Below, piece after piece: positions 17,778-26,143 of a stretch of 35,559 nucleotides of DNA. A program made the position numbers and the translations under genes. Origin of the DNA: Polaromonas sp. (GTDB lineage: Bacteria > Pseudomonadota > Gammaproteobacteria > Burkholderiales > Burkholderiaceae_C). Each line of letters starts with the position of its first letter. Within the stretch, counting starts at the first letter, position 1. Where the stretch lies: assembly GCA_030650875.1 (NCBI GenBank), contig JAUSDK010000215.1, positions 1-35,559 of the forward strand, written 5' to 3'. The notes under the pieces are model-generated. The model did not search any database. It had not been told where the DNA came from and was given only the letters and a program-made list of their open reading frames with translations.

Positions 17778-18908
17778 ATGTTCAGTTTTTTCAAGAAAAA
17801 ATCGGGCTCTGCCCCGCCACCGGTGCCCTCTGCACCGCCTGCAACCCCTGCCGCGCTGGCGCATGGCACTGCCGCACCACCCGGCCCAGCACGCAGCACG
17901 GGCGGCGGGTTGATCGGCAGCGCGCTGGTCACGCCCATTTCCATCCCTGACGCGCTGGCAGCGGCCGCGCCTGCAGACCGCCAGCGCTGGCTGGGCAAGC
18001 TGCAGGCGGGCCTGCGCAATACCGGCAGCAGCATTTCCACCGTGTTCACGGGCAGCCGCATTGACGATGCCCTGTACGAGGACCTGGAAACCGCCCTGCT
18101 GATGGCCGATACCGGCGTGAAGGCCACCGAGCACCTGCTGGCCGATGTCAAGCGCCGCGTTCAGGCCGGCGGCATGACGCACCCGGTAGCGGTCAAGAAT
18201 GCGCTGGTAGAAGCCATTGCCCAGCTGCTCAAGCCGCTTGAACAACCCCTGGTGATTGGGCATTACCAGCCCACGGTGATCATGGTCACGGGCGTCAACG
18301 GCGCGGGCAAAACCACCTCGATTGGCAAGCTCACGCGCCACCTCGCCAACGAAGGCGCTTCGGTGCTGCTGGCGGCGGCCGACACCTTTCGCGCCGCCGC
18401 GCGCGAGCAGCTCAGTGTCTGGGCCGACCGCAACACGGTCGAGATTGTCAGCCAGGCTGGCGGCGACCCCGCAGCCGTGAGCTTTGATGCCGTGACCGCA
18501 GGCAAGGCGCGCGGCAAGGACGTGGTGCTGGTCGACACCGCCGGCCGCCTGCCCACGCAGCTGCACCTGATGGAAGAGCTGCGCAAGATCAAGCGCGTGG
18601 TGCAAAAGGCAGACGCCACCGCGCCGCACGAGATTTTGCTGGTGATTGACGGCAATACCGGCCAGAACGCGCTGGCCCAGGTCAAGGCCTTTGACGACAC
18701 GCTGCAACTGACGGGCCTGATCGTGACCAAGCTCGACGGCACGGCCAAGGGCGGCGTCTTGGCGGCCATTGCCCTGTGGGCGCGCGAGCGGGCGCTGGCC
18801 TCGCCTGAACTGCGCCCGGTGCCGGTCTACTTTATTGGAGTCGGCGAAAAGCTGGAAGACCTGGAAACCTTCAACGCGCGCGAGTTTGCCCAGGCGCTGC
18901 TGGCCTGA
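17778..18908 (+). CDS. ftsY: Signal recognition particle receptor FtsY
   Basis: Docks the SRP-ribosome complex at the inner membrane and, with Ffh, hands nascent membrane proteins to SecYEG. An amphipathic start (MFSFFKKK) precedes a short Ala/Pro-rich A domain (to about 60). The N domain follows, then the GTPase with G1 GVNGAGKTT (172-180), the insertion-box ADTFRAAAREQL (201-212), G3 DTAGR (253-257) and G4 TKLDGTAKGG (317-326). At 376 residues it is shorter than E. coli FtsY because of the reduced A domain. The start is the only ATG in the 28-bp gap from the divergent M16 gene. A CATAAT sits 2 nt before it, and no Shine-Dalgarno is clear. Confidence 0.97.
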   Translation: MFSFFKKKSGSAPPPVPSAPPATPAALAHGTAAPPGPARSTGGGLIGSALVTPISIPDALAAAAPADRQRWLGKLQAGLRNTGSSISTVFTGSRIDDALYEDLETALLMADTGVKATEHLLADVKRRVQAGGMTHPVAVKNALVEAIAQLLKPLEQPLVIGHYQPTVIMVTGVNGAGKTTSIGKLTRHLANEGASVLLAAADTFRAAAREQLSVWADRNTVEIVSQAGGDPAAVSFDAVTAGKARGKDVVLVDTAGRLPTQLHLMEELRKIKRVVQKADATAPHEILLVIDGNTGQNALAQVKAFDDTLQLTGLIVTKLDGTAKGGVLAAIALWARERALASPELRPVPVYFIGVGEKLEDLETFNAREFAQALLA

Positions 18909-18973
18909 ATGCCGCGCTAGCCTTGAAAACCGGCCTCCTTGCCTCCATTTGACAGTTTTAAAGGATTGCCTAC

Positions 18974-19282
18974 GTGCCCAGCTTTGTCAGTCAAGTTCTT
19001 GGTCTTACGCTGAAAATCGTTCTGGGCCTGTTCGCCGCTTTGTTTGCGGTCAGCCTGCTGGTGGCGGGCTTGGTTGTGTTCGTGGTGCTCCTGTTCAAGT
19101 CACTGATCACCGGCCGCAGACCGGCGGCCTCCATGGTGTTTGGCCGCTTCCAGCAGTTTTCATCCCAAAAGGGGTGGCCGGGCCGTGGCACCCAGGACGG
19201 CAAATCCGCGTCCAAACCCGGCGACGGCGATGTCGTGGACGTCGAGGTACGGGAAATCCGGGAAGAGCGGCGCCTGCCTTGA
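18974..19282 (+). CDS. Small membrane protein of unknown function behind ftsY
   Basis: I do not recognise a named family. The 102-residue product starts at GTG 18974 with AAGGA about 8 nt upstream. Residues 10-42 are strongly hydrophobic (one long or two short membrane segments, LKIVLGLFAALFAVSLLV), followed by a basic FKSLITGRR stop-transfer. A hydrophilic tail contains Gly/Lys/Asp-rich low complexity and ends with an acidic-basic DVVDVEVREIREERR. Codon use is like its neighbours. It lies 65 nt after ftsY on the same strand and ends 19 nt before the convergent ftsH-like gene. Location suggests a membrane role, but no function can be assigned. Confidence 0.7.
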   Translation: MPSFVSQVLGLTLKIVLGLFAALFAVSLLVAGLVVFVVLLFKSLITGRRPAASMVFGRFQQFSSQKGWPGRGTQDGKSASKPGDGDVVDVEVREIREERRLP

Positions 19283-19301
19283 GTTCAGCGACCGGGACGG
19301 C

Positions 19302-21146
19302 TCACGCGCCGGGCACCGCATAGCCCTTCAGGGTCTCACGCAAGCGCTGCAAATCCGGCGCAGTCAGCGTTTCTTTCTGAAGCAGTTCGGCAGCAGCCGC
19401 GTCCAGCACCTGGCGCCGCTCGGTCAGCAGCGCCACCGTTCGTTCAAAGGCATCGCTCACGATACTGCGCACTGCCGCATCAATCTGGCGCGCGGTTTCC
19501 TCGCTGAAGTTGCGCTCCTTCAGGGTCAGGCCGGTTTCGCCCAGAAAAGACGGGCGCTCTTCCTCGTACACCACATGGCCCAGCTTTTCGTCCATGCCGT
19601 AGCGCATGACGATGGCGCGCGCAATGGAAGTCACTTTTTGCAGGTCATCTGCCGCGCCGGTGGACACTTCACCAAACACGATTTGCTCCGCGGCACGACC
19701 GCCCAGCAGCACCTGCATCTTGTTTTCCAGTTCCTGGCGCGTCATCAGGAAGCGGTCCTCGGTGGGACGCTGGATCGTGTAGCCGAGCGCGCCCACGCCG
19801 CGCGGAATGATCGAGACCTTGTGTACCACGTCCACCCCGGGCAGGGACAGCGCCACCAGCGCGTGGCCCATTTCATGGTGGGCCACCACGCGCCGCTCAT
19901 GCGGGTTGAGCAGGCGGTTCCTCTTTTCCAAGCCCGCCACAATGCGCTCGACCGCCACCGTGAAGTCATCCAGCGTCACCGCCTCGGCGCGCCGGCGGGT
20001 CGCGGCCAGCGCCGCTTCGTTGCACAGGTTGGCCAGGTCGGCGCCTGAAAAGCCCGGGGTCAGTTCGGCCACCTGTTCCAGCGCCACGCCCGGCGCGAGC
20101 TTGATCTTGCGCGTGTGGACCTTGAGGATGGCGATTCGCCCGATGCGGTCGGGCCGGTCCACCAGAACCTGCCGATCAAAGCGCCCAGCGCGCAGCAAGG
20201 CGGCGTCCAGCACCTCGGGCCGGTTGGTGGCGGCCAGCAGCACCAGGCCCGAGCTGGGGTCAAAGCCATCCATTTCAGCCAGCAGCTGGTTCAGCGTCTG
20301 CTCCTTTTCGTCGTTGCCGCCAATGCCCGGTGCACCGCGCGCCCGGCCGAGCGAGTCGAGTTCATCAATAAAAATGATGGCGGGCGCCTGCTGGCGTGCC
20401 TGCTCGAACAGGTCGCGGACCCGGGCCGCGCCGACGCCGACGAACATCTCGACGAACTGCGAGCCCGAAATGGAGAAAAACGGCACGCCCGCCTCACCCG
20501 CCACCGCGCGCGCCAGCATGGTCTTGCCGGTGCCGGGCGGGCCCACCAGCAAGATGCCGCGCGGCATGCGCCCGCCCAGACGGCCATAACCCTGGGGGTC
20601 CTTCAGAAAACCGATGACTTCCTGCAACTCGGCCTTGGCTTCGTCAACACCGGCCACGTCGTCAAAGCTAACCTTGGTGTCGGTCTCGACGTAAACCTTG
20701 GCCCGGCTCTTGCCAATCGACAGGAAACCGCCGCCCAGGCCCTGTTTTTCACCAAATTTGCGCATCGCAAACAGCCAGATGCCCACGAACACCAATGTCG
20801 GCAGCACCCAGGACAGGATGTCGCGCATCCAGGTGCTCTCGATCACGCCATTGAACTTGACGTCGTACTGGGCAAGGTCCCGGGCAAGCTCAGGCGCCAC
20901 GCGTGTCGTGATGAAGGTCTTCTTGCCATCCGGCAGCCCTTGCTTGAGCGTGCCGGTGATGTAGCGATCGGTGATCGAAATGTCCGTGACCTGGCCGTCT
21001 TTGAGCAAAGTCTGAAACTGGCTGTACGGAATGGGTTCAACCGCCCGCCACTGCAGGTACAGCCCGTACAAAAACTGGAGAACGATCAGCGCCAGAAGAA
21101 CGTACCAGACGTTGAACTGCGCGCGCTTTTCCATAGGGCTTTTCAT
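19302..21146 (-). CDS. ftsH: FtsH-family ATP-dependent zinc metalloprotease (probably a paralogue)
   Basis: A membrane-anchored AAA+ protease that extracts and degrades membrane and soluble proteins. From the ATG at 21146 (614 aa): TM1 about 13-31, a periplasmic domain to about 108, TM2 110-128, Walker A GPPGTGKT (202-209), pore loop MFVGVGA (234-240), Walker B IIFIDELD (257-264), the second region of homology around 307-324, zinc site HEMGH (424-428) and third ligand probably Asp501. The start overlaps the stop of the upstream Pat-like gene (ATGA); a second ATG lies at 21134. It lacks the ftsJ/rlmE neighbour common for the main ftsH, and its unusual partner suggests it is an extra copy, which needs the whole genome to confirm. 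Confidence 0.93.
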   Translation of the reverse strand: MKSPMEKRAQFNVWYVLLALIVLQFLYGLYLQWRAVEPIPYSQFQTLLKDGQVTDISITDRYITGTLKQGLPDGKKTFITTRVAPELARDLAQYDVKFNGVIESTWMRDILSWVLPTLVFVGIWLFAMRKFGEKQGLGGGFLSIGKSRAKVYVETDTKVSFDDVAGVDEAKAELQEVIGFLKDPQGYGRLGGRMPRGILLVGPPGTGKTMLARAVAGEAGVPFFSISGSQFVEMFVGVGAARVRDLFEQARQQAPAIIFIDELDSLGRARGAPGIGGNDEKEQTLNQLLAEMDGFDPSSGLVLLAATNRPEVLDAALLRAGRFDRQVLVDRPDRIGRIAILKVHTRKIKLAPGVALEQVAELTPGFSGADLANLCNEAALAATRRRAEAVTLDDFTVAVERIVAGLEKRNRLLNPHERRVVAHHEMGHALVALSLPGVDVVHKVSIIPRGVGALGYTIQRPTEDRFLMTRQELENKMQVLLGGRAAEQIVFGEVSTGAADDLQKVTSIARAIVMRYGMDEKLGHVVYEEERPSFLGETGLTLKERNFSEETARQIDAAVRSIVSDAFERTVALLTERRQVLDAAAAELLQKETLTAPDLQRLRETLKGYAVPGA

Positions 21147-23851
21147 GGCGTGCGCCTGCTGGGAAGCGCCGCCCCCGGCTCCAAATCCATTGACAGCGAC
21201 ATGGCCTCGCCGCTGCCCGCCAGCGTGACACCAAACCCGAGGCTGCGCGCCACTGCCGCCATGGCATCGTTCTGGCGCAGGCACTCCCCCACGAGCTGGG
21301 CGGTGCCCCGGCCTTTCAGGTAGCGAATCAGCTTGGCCAGTAGCGCCCGTCCCAGCCCCATGCCCTTCAGGTCGGAGCGCACGATGATTGCGAACTCGGC
21401 GCGCAAGTTGTCGGGGTCGGTGCTTGCCCGCACTTCGCCCAGCATGCGGGCGGCGCCCACCGCGTCTGGCGCCACCGCGATGAACGTCATGTCACGCTCA
21501 TAGTCAATCTGGCTGAAGCGGGCGAGTTCAGAATGCGCAAACTCGCGTCTGGCCATGAAAAAGCGCATGCGCAGGTCATCGGGTTCGGCCGCCATGAAAA
21601 ACGCCCGCAGGCAAGGCTCGTCCTCGGGCCGGATCGGCCGCAGCAGCACGCTGCGCCCGCCGAACTCGACCTGCTCTTCGAGTTCCGCGGGATACGGCCG
21701 TATGGCCAGCCGCTGCGCACCGGCGCTGCGCGCATGCGCCACCTTCACGCGGGCATCCAGCGCCATCACGCCCTGGTCGTCTGCCAGCAGCGGGTTGATG
21801 TCGAGCTCGACCACCTCCGGGCAGTCGCAAATCAGTTGCGACACTTTCAGCAGGGTCAGCTCCAGCGCCCCGTGATCGATGGCCGCACGGTCGCGGTAGC
21901 CGGCAAGCAGCCGGGATACGCGGGTGTGCGCCACCAGATCGCGTGCCAGCGCCAGGTTCAGCGGCGGCAAGGCCACGGCGCGGTCGCCAATCACCTCGAC
22001 CGCCACGCCGCCCTGGCCGAACAGGATCACCGGCCCGAAGATCGGGTCGGTCGCGGCGCCGACGATCAACTCATGTGCATGCGGCCGCCGCACCATCGCC
22101 TGGACCGTAAACCCTGCCAGCGCGGCGTCGGGGCGCAGTTCAGCGACGCGCTGCAGCATGCCCTGGGCGGCCTGCGCCACGTCCTGCAGGCTCTCCAGTT
22201 TCAGCGCCACGCCGCCCACGTCGGACTTGTGCGAAATATCGGGCGAGAGGATTTTGAGCACGACGGGAAAGCCTATCTCCGTGGCCGCGCGCCCGGCTTG
22301 CGCGGCATCAGCGACGACGCGGGTCTCAACCACCGGAATGGCATAGGCCGCCAGCAAGGCTTTGGCCTCGGGCTCGCTCAGCAGCGTGCGGCCACTGGCC
22401 AGCACCCCGTCAATCAACCGCCGCGCCGCAGCAAGGTCGGGGGCGAAGCCCTGCGGCAGCGAAGGTGGCGTCTGCATCAGCAGAGCCTGGTTGCGGTGGA
22501 AGTCGGCGAGTTGAAGAAACCCGCCTATGGCCTGCTCCGGCGACTCATACGAAGGAATGCCGGCCTGGGCAAAGAGGCTGCGCGCCTGCTGGACCGATTC
22601 GCCGCCCAGCCAGCAGCCGAGCACGGGCCGGGTGGCCTGCTGCATCAGCGGCACGCAGGCACTGGCAATCTGCGAACTGGGCACGATGGCCGTCGGCGCA
22701 TGCATGAACAGGACCGCGTCGGTATTCGGGTCGGCGAGCAGTATCTGCAAGGTGCGGACATAGCGCTCAATGGGTGCGTCGCCGATGATGTCCACCGGGT
22801 TGCCCTGGGACCAGGTGGGCGGCAGGAATGACTGGAGTTCGCGCATCGATTCGCCGGACAATCCGACCAGCGTGCCGCCACCCAACGAAAGCGCGTCGGC
22901 GGCCAGCACGGCGGCACCTCCGCCGTTGGTCATGATGGCCAGCCGCTCGCCCCTGAAGGGCCGCGCACGCGCCAGCGTTTCTGCCGCCGCAAACAAATCG
23001 GTCAGCGTCGCCACGCGCAGCATGCCGGCACGCCGCACCGCGGCATCGAACACGGCATCGGACCCCGCGAGCGCGCCGGTGTGCGATGCCGCCGCCCTGG
23101 CGCCCTCGGGTACGCGCCCGGCCTTGACCAGCAGCACCGGCTTGTTGCGCGCCGCAGCGCGCGCCGCCGACATGAATTTACGCGCTGACTGGACCGACTC
23201 CACGTACATCAGGATGGCGCGGGTGCCCGGGTCGCTGGCGAGGTGGTCGAGCACGTCGCCGAAATCCACGTCGGCGCTGTCACCGAGCGAAATAAAGTGC
23301 GAAAACCCGATCTGGTGCGACTTGGCCCAATCGAGCAGCGCCGTCGTCAGGGCGCCGGACTGGGAGACAAATGCCAGCGTGCCCGGGAGCGCCGAGGTGT
23401 GGGCGAAGCTGGCGTTGAGCCCTATTCCCGGCACCAGCAGGCCGACGCAGTTCGGCCCCAGAATGCGCAGCAGGTGCGGCTTGGCGGCGTCCAGCATGGC
23501 TTGCCGCAGGCTGGGCTCGCCGGGCGCAGGGACAGCCGAAAGTCCGGCGCTGATGACAATGGCGGCACGCGTGCCGCAGCGGCCAAGTTCGGCCATGATC
23601 CCGGGAACCGTGGATGCCGGTGTGCAGATCACGGCCAGGTCCGGCGGCTGCGGCAGGCTGGCCACGTCACGAAAGGCTGGCCGGTCGGCCACTTTCAGGT
23701 GCTTGGGATTGACCGGCCAGACAGGTCCGCCAAAGCCGCCTTCGCGCAGGTTGCGCATCACGGTCGCGCCGATGCTTTGCGGGCGGTCAGAAGCGCCGAT
23801 GACGGCCACCGACTTGGGAGAAAACAGGTGTTCAAGGTTGCGCACACTCAT
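21143..23851 (-). CDS. Pat-like protein: NDP-forming acyl-CoA synthetase domains plus GNAT acetyltransferase
   Basis: A 902-residue multidomain protein. The CoA-binding Rossmann domain comes first (SPKSVAVIGASDRPQSIGA, 11-30), then succinyl-CoA-ligase-like domains with SHTGALAG (256-263), where His257 matches the phosphohistidine region of SucD-type enzymes. An ATP-grasp domain (SDVGGVALKL region, about 490-700) follows, and a C-terminal GNAT domain (about 730-885) with acetyl-CoA loop LKGMGLGRALL. This order matches bacterial Pat/PatZ, which acetylates lysines of acetyl-CoA synthetase and other enzymes. The retained His means acyl-CoA synthesis may also be active (inference). Start ATG 23851 has an AGGA about 9 nt upstream; a TTG at 23872 was rejected. 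It is coupled to the ftsH-like gene. Confidence 0.92.
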   Translation of the reverse strand: MSVRNLEHLFSPKSVAVIGASDRPQSIGATVMRNLREGGFGGPVWPVNPKHLKVADRPAFRDVASLPQPPDLAVICTPASTVPGIMAELGRCGTRAAIVISAGLSAVPAPGEPSLRQAMLDAAKPHLLRILGPNCVGLLVPGIGLNASFAHTSALPGTLAFVSQSGALTTALLDWAKSHQIGFSHFISLGDSADVDFGDVLDHLASDPGTRAILMYVESVQSARKFMSAARAAARNKPVLLVKAGRVPEGARAAASHTGALAGSDAVFDAAVRRAGMLRVATLTDLFAAAETLARARPFRGERLAIMTNGGGAAVLAADALSLGGGTLVGLSGESMRELQSFLPPTWSQGNPVDIIGDAPIERYVRTLQILLADPNTDAVLFMHAPTAIVPSSQIASACVPLMQQATRPVLGCWLGGESVQQARSLFAQAGIPSYESPEQAIGGFLQLADFHRNQALLMQTPPSLPQGFAPDLAAARRLIDGVLASGRTLLSEPEAKALLAAYAIPVVETRVVADAAQAGRAATEIGFPVVLKILSPDISHKSDVGGVALKLESLQDVAQAAQGMLQRVAELRPDAALAGFTVQAMVRRPHAHELIVGAATDPIFGPVILFGQGGVAVEVIGDRAVALPPLNLALARDLVAHTRVSRLLAGYRDRAAIDHGALELTLLKVSQLICDCPEVVELDINPLLADDQGVMALDARVKVAHARSAGAQRLAIRPYPAELEEQVEFGGRSVLLRPIRPEDEPCLRAFFMAAEPDDLRMRFFMARREFAHSELARFSQIDYERDMTFIAVAPDAVGAARMLGEVRASTDPDNLRAEFAIIVRSDLKGMGLGRALLAKLIRYLKGRGTAQLVGECLRQNDAMAAVARSLGFGVTLAGSGEAMSLSMDLEPGAALPSRRTP

Positions 23852-24127
23852 GACGGTGTTCCTGGCGGGCAAGCAACTGCTGGCGCCAGTCGGGCAGCAC
23901 GGCCTCTGCGCTCAGTCCGATTGGCCAGCGTCACGTCAGCACCCTGCGGCCGCATCGCGCACTTGCGGGGCTGTCATGGCGTCGGCCGGCTAATCAGCTG
24001 CAGCGCAGTGAACATGGCTGGTCTTTCTTTCCCTGGCGGTGTTTTGCGTCAGTGCAGAGCCCGTAATGGCAATTGGATTCGGCCTCGACGCCTTGTTGCC
24101 ATGGTCAGGGCAAAGGCAGATTTGCGG

Positions 24128-24141
24128 TTGACGAGGATCAA
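24128..24141. promoter_or_regulatory. FNR/Anr-type operator candidate
   Basis: TTGAC-GAGG-ATCAA matches the FNR/Anr consensus TTGAT-N4-ATCAA at 9 of 10 fixed positions. It is 276 bp from the Pat-like start and 252 bp from the rpoH start. No matching -10 at class II distance was obvious on either strand, so the controlled gene is open. Confidence 0.5.
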
Positions 24142-24231
24142 TCCCGGTGTAGATGTATCAGCGCGGGCGCAGCAGGCGTCACCGCACCTGCACACAAGGG
24201 GTATTGGCCGCCGCGCCCTCTGCTGCTTTTC

Positions 24232-24247
24232 CTACAGGCGCCTGTAG
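24232..24247. repeat. Perfect 16-bp palindrome
   Basis: CTACAGGC-GCCTGTAG has no loop, which suits a dimeric protein-binding site better than an RNA terminator. No T-run follows on either side. Confidence 0.5.
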
Positions 24248-24294
24248 AACTAAAGTGCAAGATCAGGCTCTAACCTGTCAAATTACAAGGTGGG

Positions 24295-24341
24295 TATTGA
24301 TTAGCCTGCCCCTATCAAAGCAATTGAACCTATTGATTAGC
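24295..24341. repeat. 11-bp direct repeat TATTGATTAGC, period 36 bp
   Basis: Copies at 24295-24305 and 24331-24341. The second runs into the left arm of the CIRCE element, whose first five bases (TTAGC) are the last five of the repeat. Confidence 0.55.
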
Positions 24342-24363
24342 ACTCACTCCAACAGAGTGCTAA
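24337..24363. promoter_or_regulatory. Perfect CIRCE element (HrcA operator) in front of rpoH
   Basis: TTAGCACTC (24337-24345), a 9-bp spacer, then GAGTGCTAA (24355-24363): an exact match to the HrcA operator consensus TTAGCACTC-N9-GAGTGCTAA. It ends 30 bp before the rpoH ATG. A possible promoter overlaps it, with -35 TTAGCA (24337-24342), an 18-bp spacer and -10 TAATAT (24361-24366), so bound HrcA should block it. In an mRNA the arms could also form a hairpin. Confidence 0.93.
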
Positions 24364-24393
24364 TATTTAAAATTAGAGAAAAGGAGTTCTGAT

Positions 24394-25362
24394 ATGTCAC
24401 ACGCGCTTTCTGGTCAGGCCCTGAACGCTGTCATGGCTGGACCTGCCTTGGCCAGCCATGCGGTTGCTCCGGCCAATCCCTGGTCCATGGTTCCGCCCTT
24501 GGGCGATCTGGACGCCTACATTTCAGCCGTCAATCGTCTGCCGATGCTCACGCTGGAGCAGGAGCAGGAGTTTTCGAAAAAACTGAAAGAAAACAACGAT
24601 CTTGATTCTGCCGGCAAGCTGATCCTTTCCCACTTGCGTCTGGTGGTGTCCATTTCCCGGAAATACCTGGGCTATGGACTGCCGCATGGTGACCTGATCC
24701 AGGAAGGCAACATTGGTCTGATGAAAGCCGTCAAACGGTTTGATCCCGACCAGAACGTGCGCCTGGTGAGTTATGCCATGCACTGGATCAAGGCAGAGAT
24801 CCATGAGTACATCCTGAAAAACTGGCGCATGGTCAAGGTCGCGACGACCAAGTCCCAGCGCAAGCTGTTTTTCAATCTGCGCTCCATGAAACAGGGTTTC
24901 AAGGATGACGCAGACGTCGCTACGCACCGCGACACGCTGACCGAGGGCCAGATCGAGTCGATGGCAAAAACACTGAACGTCAAGCGCGAGGAAGTCGTCG
25001 AGATGGAGCAGCGCATGTCGGGTGGCGACGTGCTGCTCGATCCAAGCCCAAGTGATGATGGCGAAGATGCGTTTGGCCCGATTGCCTACCTGGCAGACGC
25101 CTCACAGGAACCTACGGCGCTGATAGAGTCGCGCCAGCGTGACAACCTGGCCAGCGGCGGTATCAGCACCGCGCTGGAAGAACTGGACGCCCGTTCGCGG
25201 CGTATCGTGGAAGAGCGCTGGCTGAACGTCAATGATGACGGTTCAGGCGGCATGACGCTGCACGACCTGGCCGCCGAATACAAGGTCAGCGCCGAGCGCA
25301 TTCGCCAGATTGAAGTTGCCGCCATGAAAAAGATGAAAAAGACACTGGCAAGCTACGCTTGA
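24394..25362 (+). CDS. rpoH: RNA polymerase heat-shock sigma factor RpoH (sigma-32)
   Basis: Directs RNA polymerase to heat-shock promoters. The sequence has a roughly 35-residue N-terminal extension over E. coli RpoH (322 against 284 aa), region 1.2 from PPLGDLDAYI, and region 2 with GDLIQEGNIGLMKAVKRFDP and SYAMHWIKAEI (about 99-137). The RpoH box QRKLFFNLR is at 155-163, which separates it from RpoD and RpoS, and region 4.2 is seen as YKVSAERIRQIEVAAMKKM at the end. The AAGGAG Shine-Dalgarno at 24381-24386 is ideally placed before the ATG. Transcription appears to be controlled by the CIRCE site at 24337. A bidirectional terminator follows. Confidence 0.97.
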   Translation: MSHALSGQALNAVMAGPALASHAVAPANPWSMVPPLGDLDAYISAVNRLPMLTLEQEQEFSKKLKENNDLDSAGKLILSHLRLVVSISRKYLGYGLPHGDLIQEGNIGLMKAVKRFDPDQNVRLVSYAMHWIKAEIHEYILKNWRMVKVATTKSQRKLFFNLRSMKQGFKDDADVATHRDTLTEGQIESMAKTLNVKREEVVEMEQRMSGGDVLLDPSPSDDGEDAFGPIAYLADASQEPTALIESRQRDNLASGGISTALEELDARSRRIVEERWLNVNDDGSGGMTLHDLAAEYKVSAERIRQIEVAAMKKMKKTLASYA

Positions 25363-25433
25363 CAGTCAAGGTTGAGACGAACGCACGTCGAGGGCTGTAA
25401 AGCCTCTATTGTTGTTTGTCCATAAGTGGCACC

Positions 25434-25474
25434 AAAAAGCCTGCATCATCCAAGGTGCAGGCTTTTTCTTTTTT
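25434..25474. terminator. Strong bidirectional terminator between rpoH and the SCO gene
   Basis: AAAAAGCCTGCA (25434-25445) pairs perfectly with TGCAGGCTTTTT (25456-25467) over a 10-nt loop, and the T-run continues to 25474. The A-tract on the left serves the opposite strand. It closes rpoH (+) and the ctaA-ctaB-SCO unit (-). Confidence 0.92.
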
Positions 25475-25513
25475 ACAGCCTGACGCCTGCCTGCAACCGG
25501 CTGGCGGCAACGA

Positions 25514-26143
25514 TCAGGAATTCTTCAGCAGCAGGCGAAGGTCGGACGCAAGGGCTTCAGCGCCGCTGCCGTAACGGTTGTAAAGCCGAATGCGGCCCTT
25601 TGCGTCAAAAATGTAGCTCCCTGCCGAATGGTCCATGGTGTAGCTGGTGGGGGTTTTCCCATCCACCTTCTTGTAATAAATCTTGAAGTCCTTGGCGACT
25701 TGGGGCAGCTGCTCCAGCGTGGGCCTGAGCGCCAAAAAAGAGGGATCAAAGTTGCTCATATACGCTTTGAGCAGTTCTGGTGTGTCCCGCTCGGGATCCA
25801 CCGTGACGAAGATCGCCTGCAGCTTGTCGCCGTCGGGTCCCAGAAGCTTTTTGACCTGCGCCAGCTCGGTCAAAGAGGTGGGGCAGACATCCGGGCACTG
25901 GGTGAAGCCGAAGAAAACCACCACGATCTTGCCAGCAAAGTCCTTGAGCGTGCGCACCCGACCGTCTTGATCGGCGAGGGAAAAGCCCTGGGCGTAGTCG
26001 GCGCCCGTCAGGTCGATGCTCTTGAACTGCGGCTTCTCCGCAGAGCAGGCGGTGAGAAGACCAGCGGTTGCTGCCAGCGCCACAATGCCCATCAGTGAGT
26101 TGACAAGGCGTCGGCGGGTGGGGGGCATCAGGGAGCTTTTCAT
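25514..26143 (-). CDS. SCO1/SenC family copper chaperone for cytochrome c oxidase
   Basis: Delivers copper to, or keeps reduced, the CuA site of oxidase subunit II at the periplasmic face of the membrane. The 209 residues begin with a signal whose lipobox LLTAC puts a lipidated Cys at 33. The thioredoxin-like domain carries the copper ligands Cys83 and Cys87 in FTQCPDVCP, and His172 in [13 protein letters not shown], all three as expected for an active SCO. The start at ATG 26143 overlaps the ctaB stop by ATGA; ATG 26128 is an alternative. It is the last gene of the SURF1-to-SCO assembly group, 40 nt before the shared terminator. Confidence 0.95.
   Translation of the reverse strand: MKSSLMPPTRRRLVNSLMGIVALAATAGLLTACSAEKPQFKSIDLTGADYAQGFSLADQDGRVRTLKDFAGKIVVVFFGFTQCPDVCPTSLTELAQVKKLLGPDGDKLQAIFVTVDPERDTPELLKAYMSNFDPSFLALRPTLEQLPQVAKDFKIYYKKVDGKTPTSYTMDHSAGSYIFDAKGRIRLYNRYGSGAEALASDLRLLLKNS

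Larger units (their letters stand above)
23852..24393. other. 542-bp regulatory gap between the Pat-like gene and rpoH
   Basis: No gene longer than a few tens of codons is convincing here. The gap should hold the promoters of two divergent units. It contains an FNR/Anr-like box (24128-24141), a perfect 16-bp palindrome CTACAGGCGCCTGTAG (24232-24247), an 11-bp direct repeat TATTGATTAGC (24295-24305 and 24331-24341), and a perfect CIRCE operator (24337-24363) against the rpoH start. The right-hand 130 bp are clearly more AT-rich than the rest. Confidence 0.8.

Noticed and set aside
17750..18151. N-terminal extension of the active M16 peptidase into ftsY
   Set aside because: Ser/Ala/Gly-rich sequence antisense to ftsY; the signal peptide begins at ATG 17749.
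23832..23930. Short open stretch (minus strand) reading RWPIGLSAEAVLPDWRQQLL, resembling a protein end
   Set aside because: Only 33 codons, no start codon, preceded by an in-frame stop; could be a relic but cannot be supported.
24066..24131. A 21-codon frame starting ATG in the rpoH upstream gap
   Set aside because: No ribosome site, no conservation information; runs into the FNR-like box.
24297..24366. A sigma-32-type promoter before rpoH
   Set aside because: No CTTGAA / CCCCAT pair at the right distance was found.
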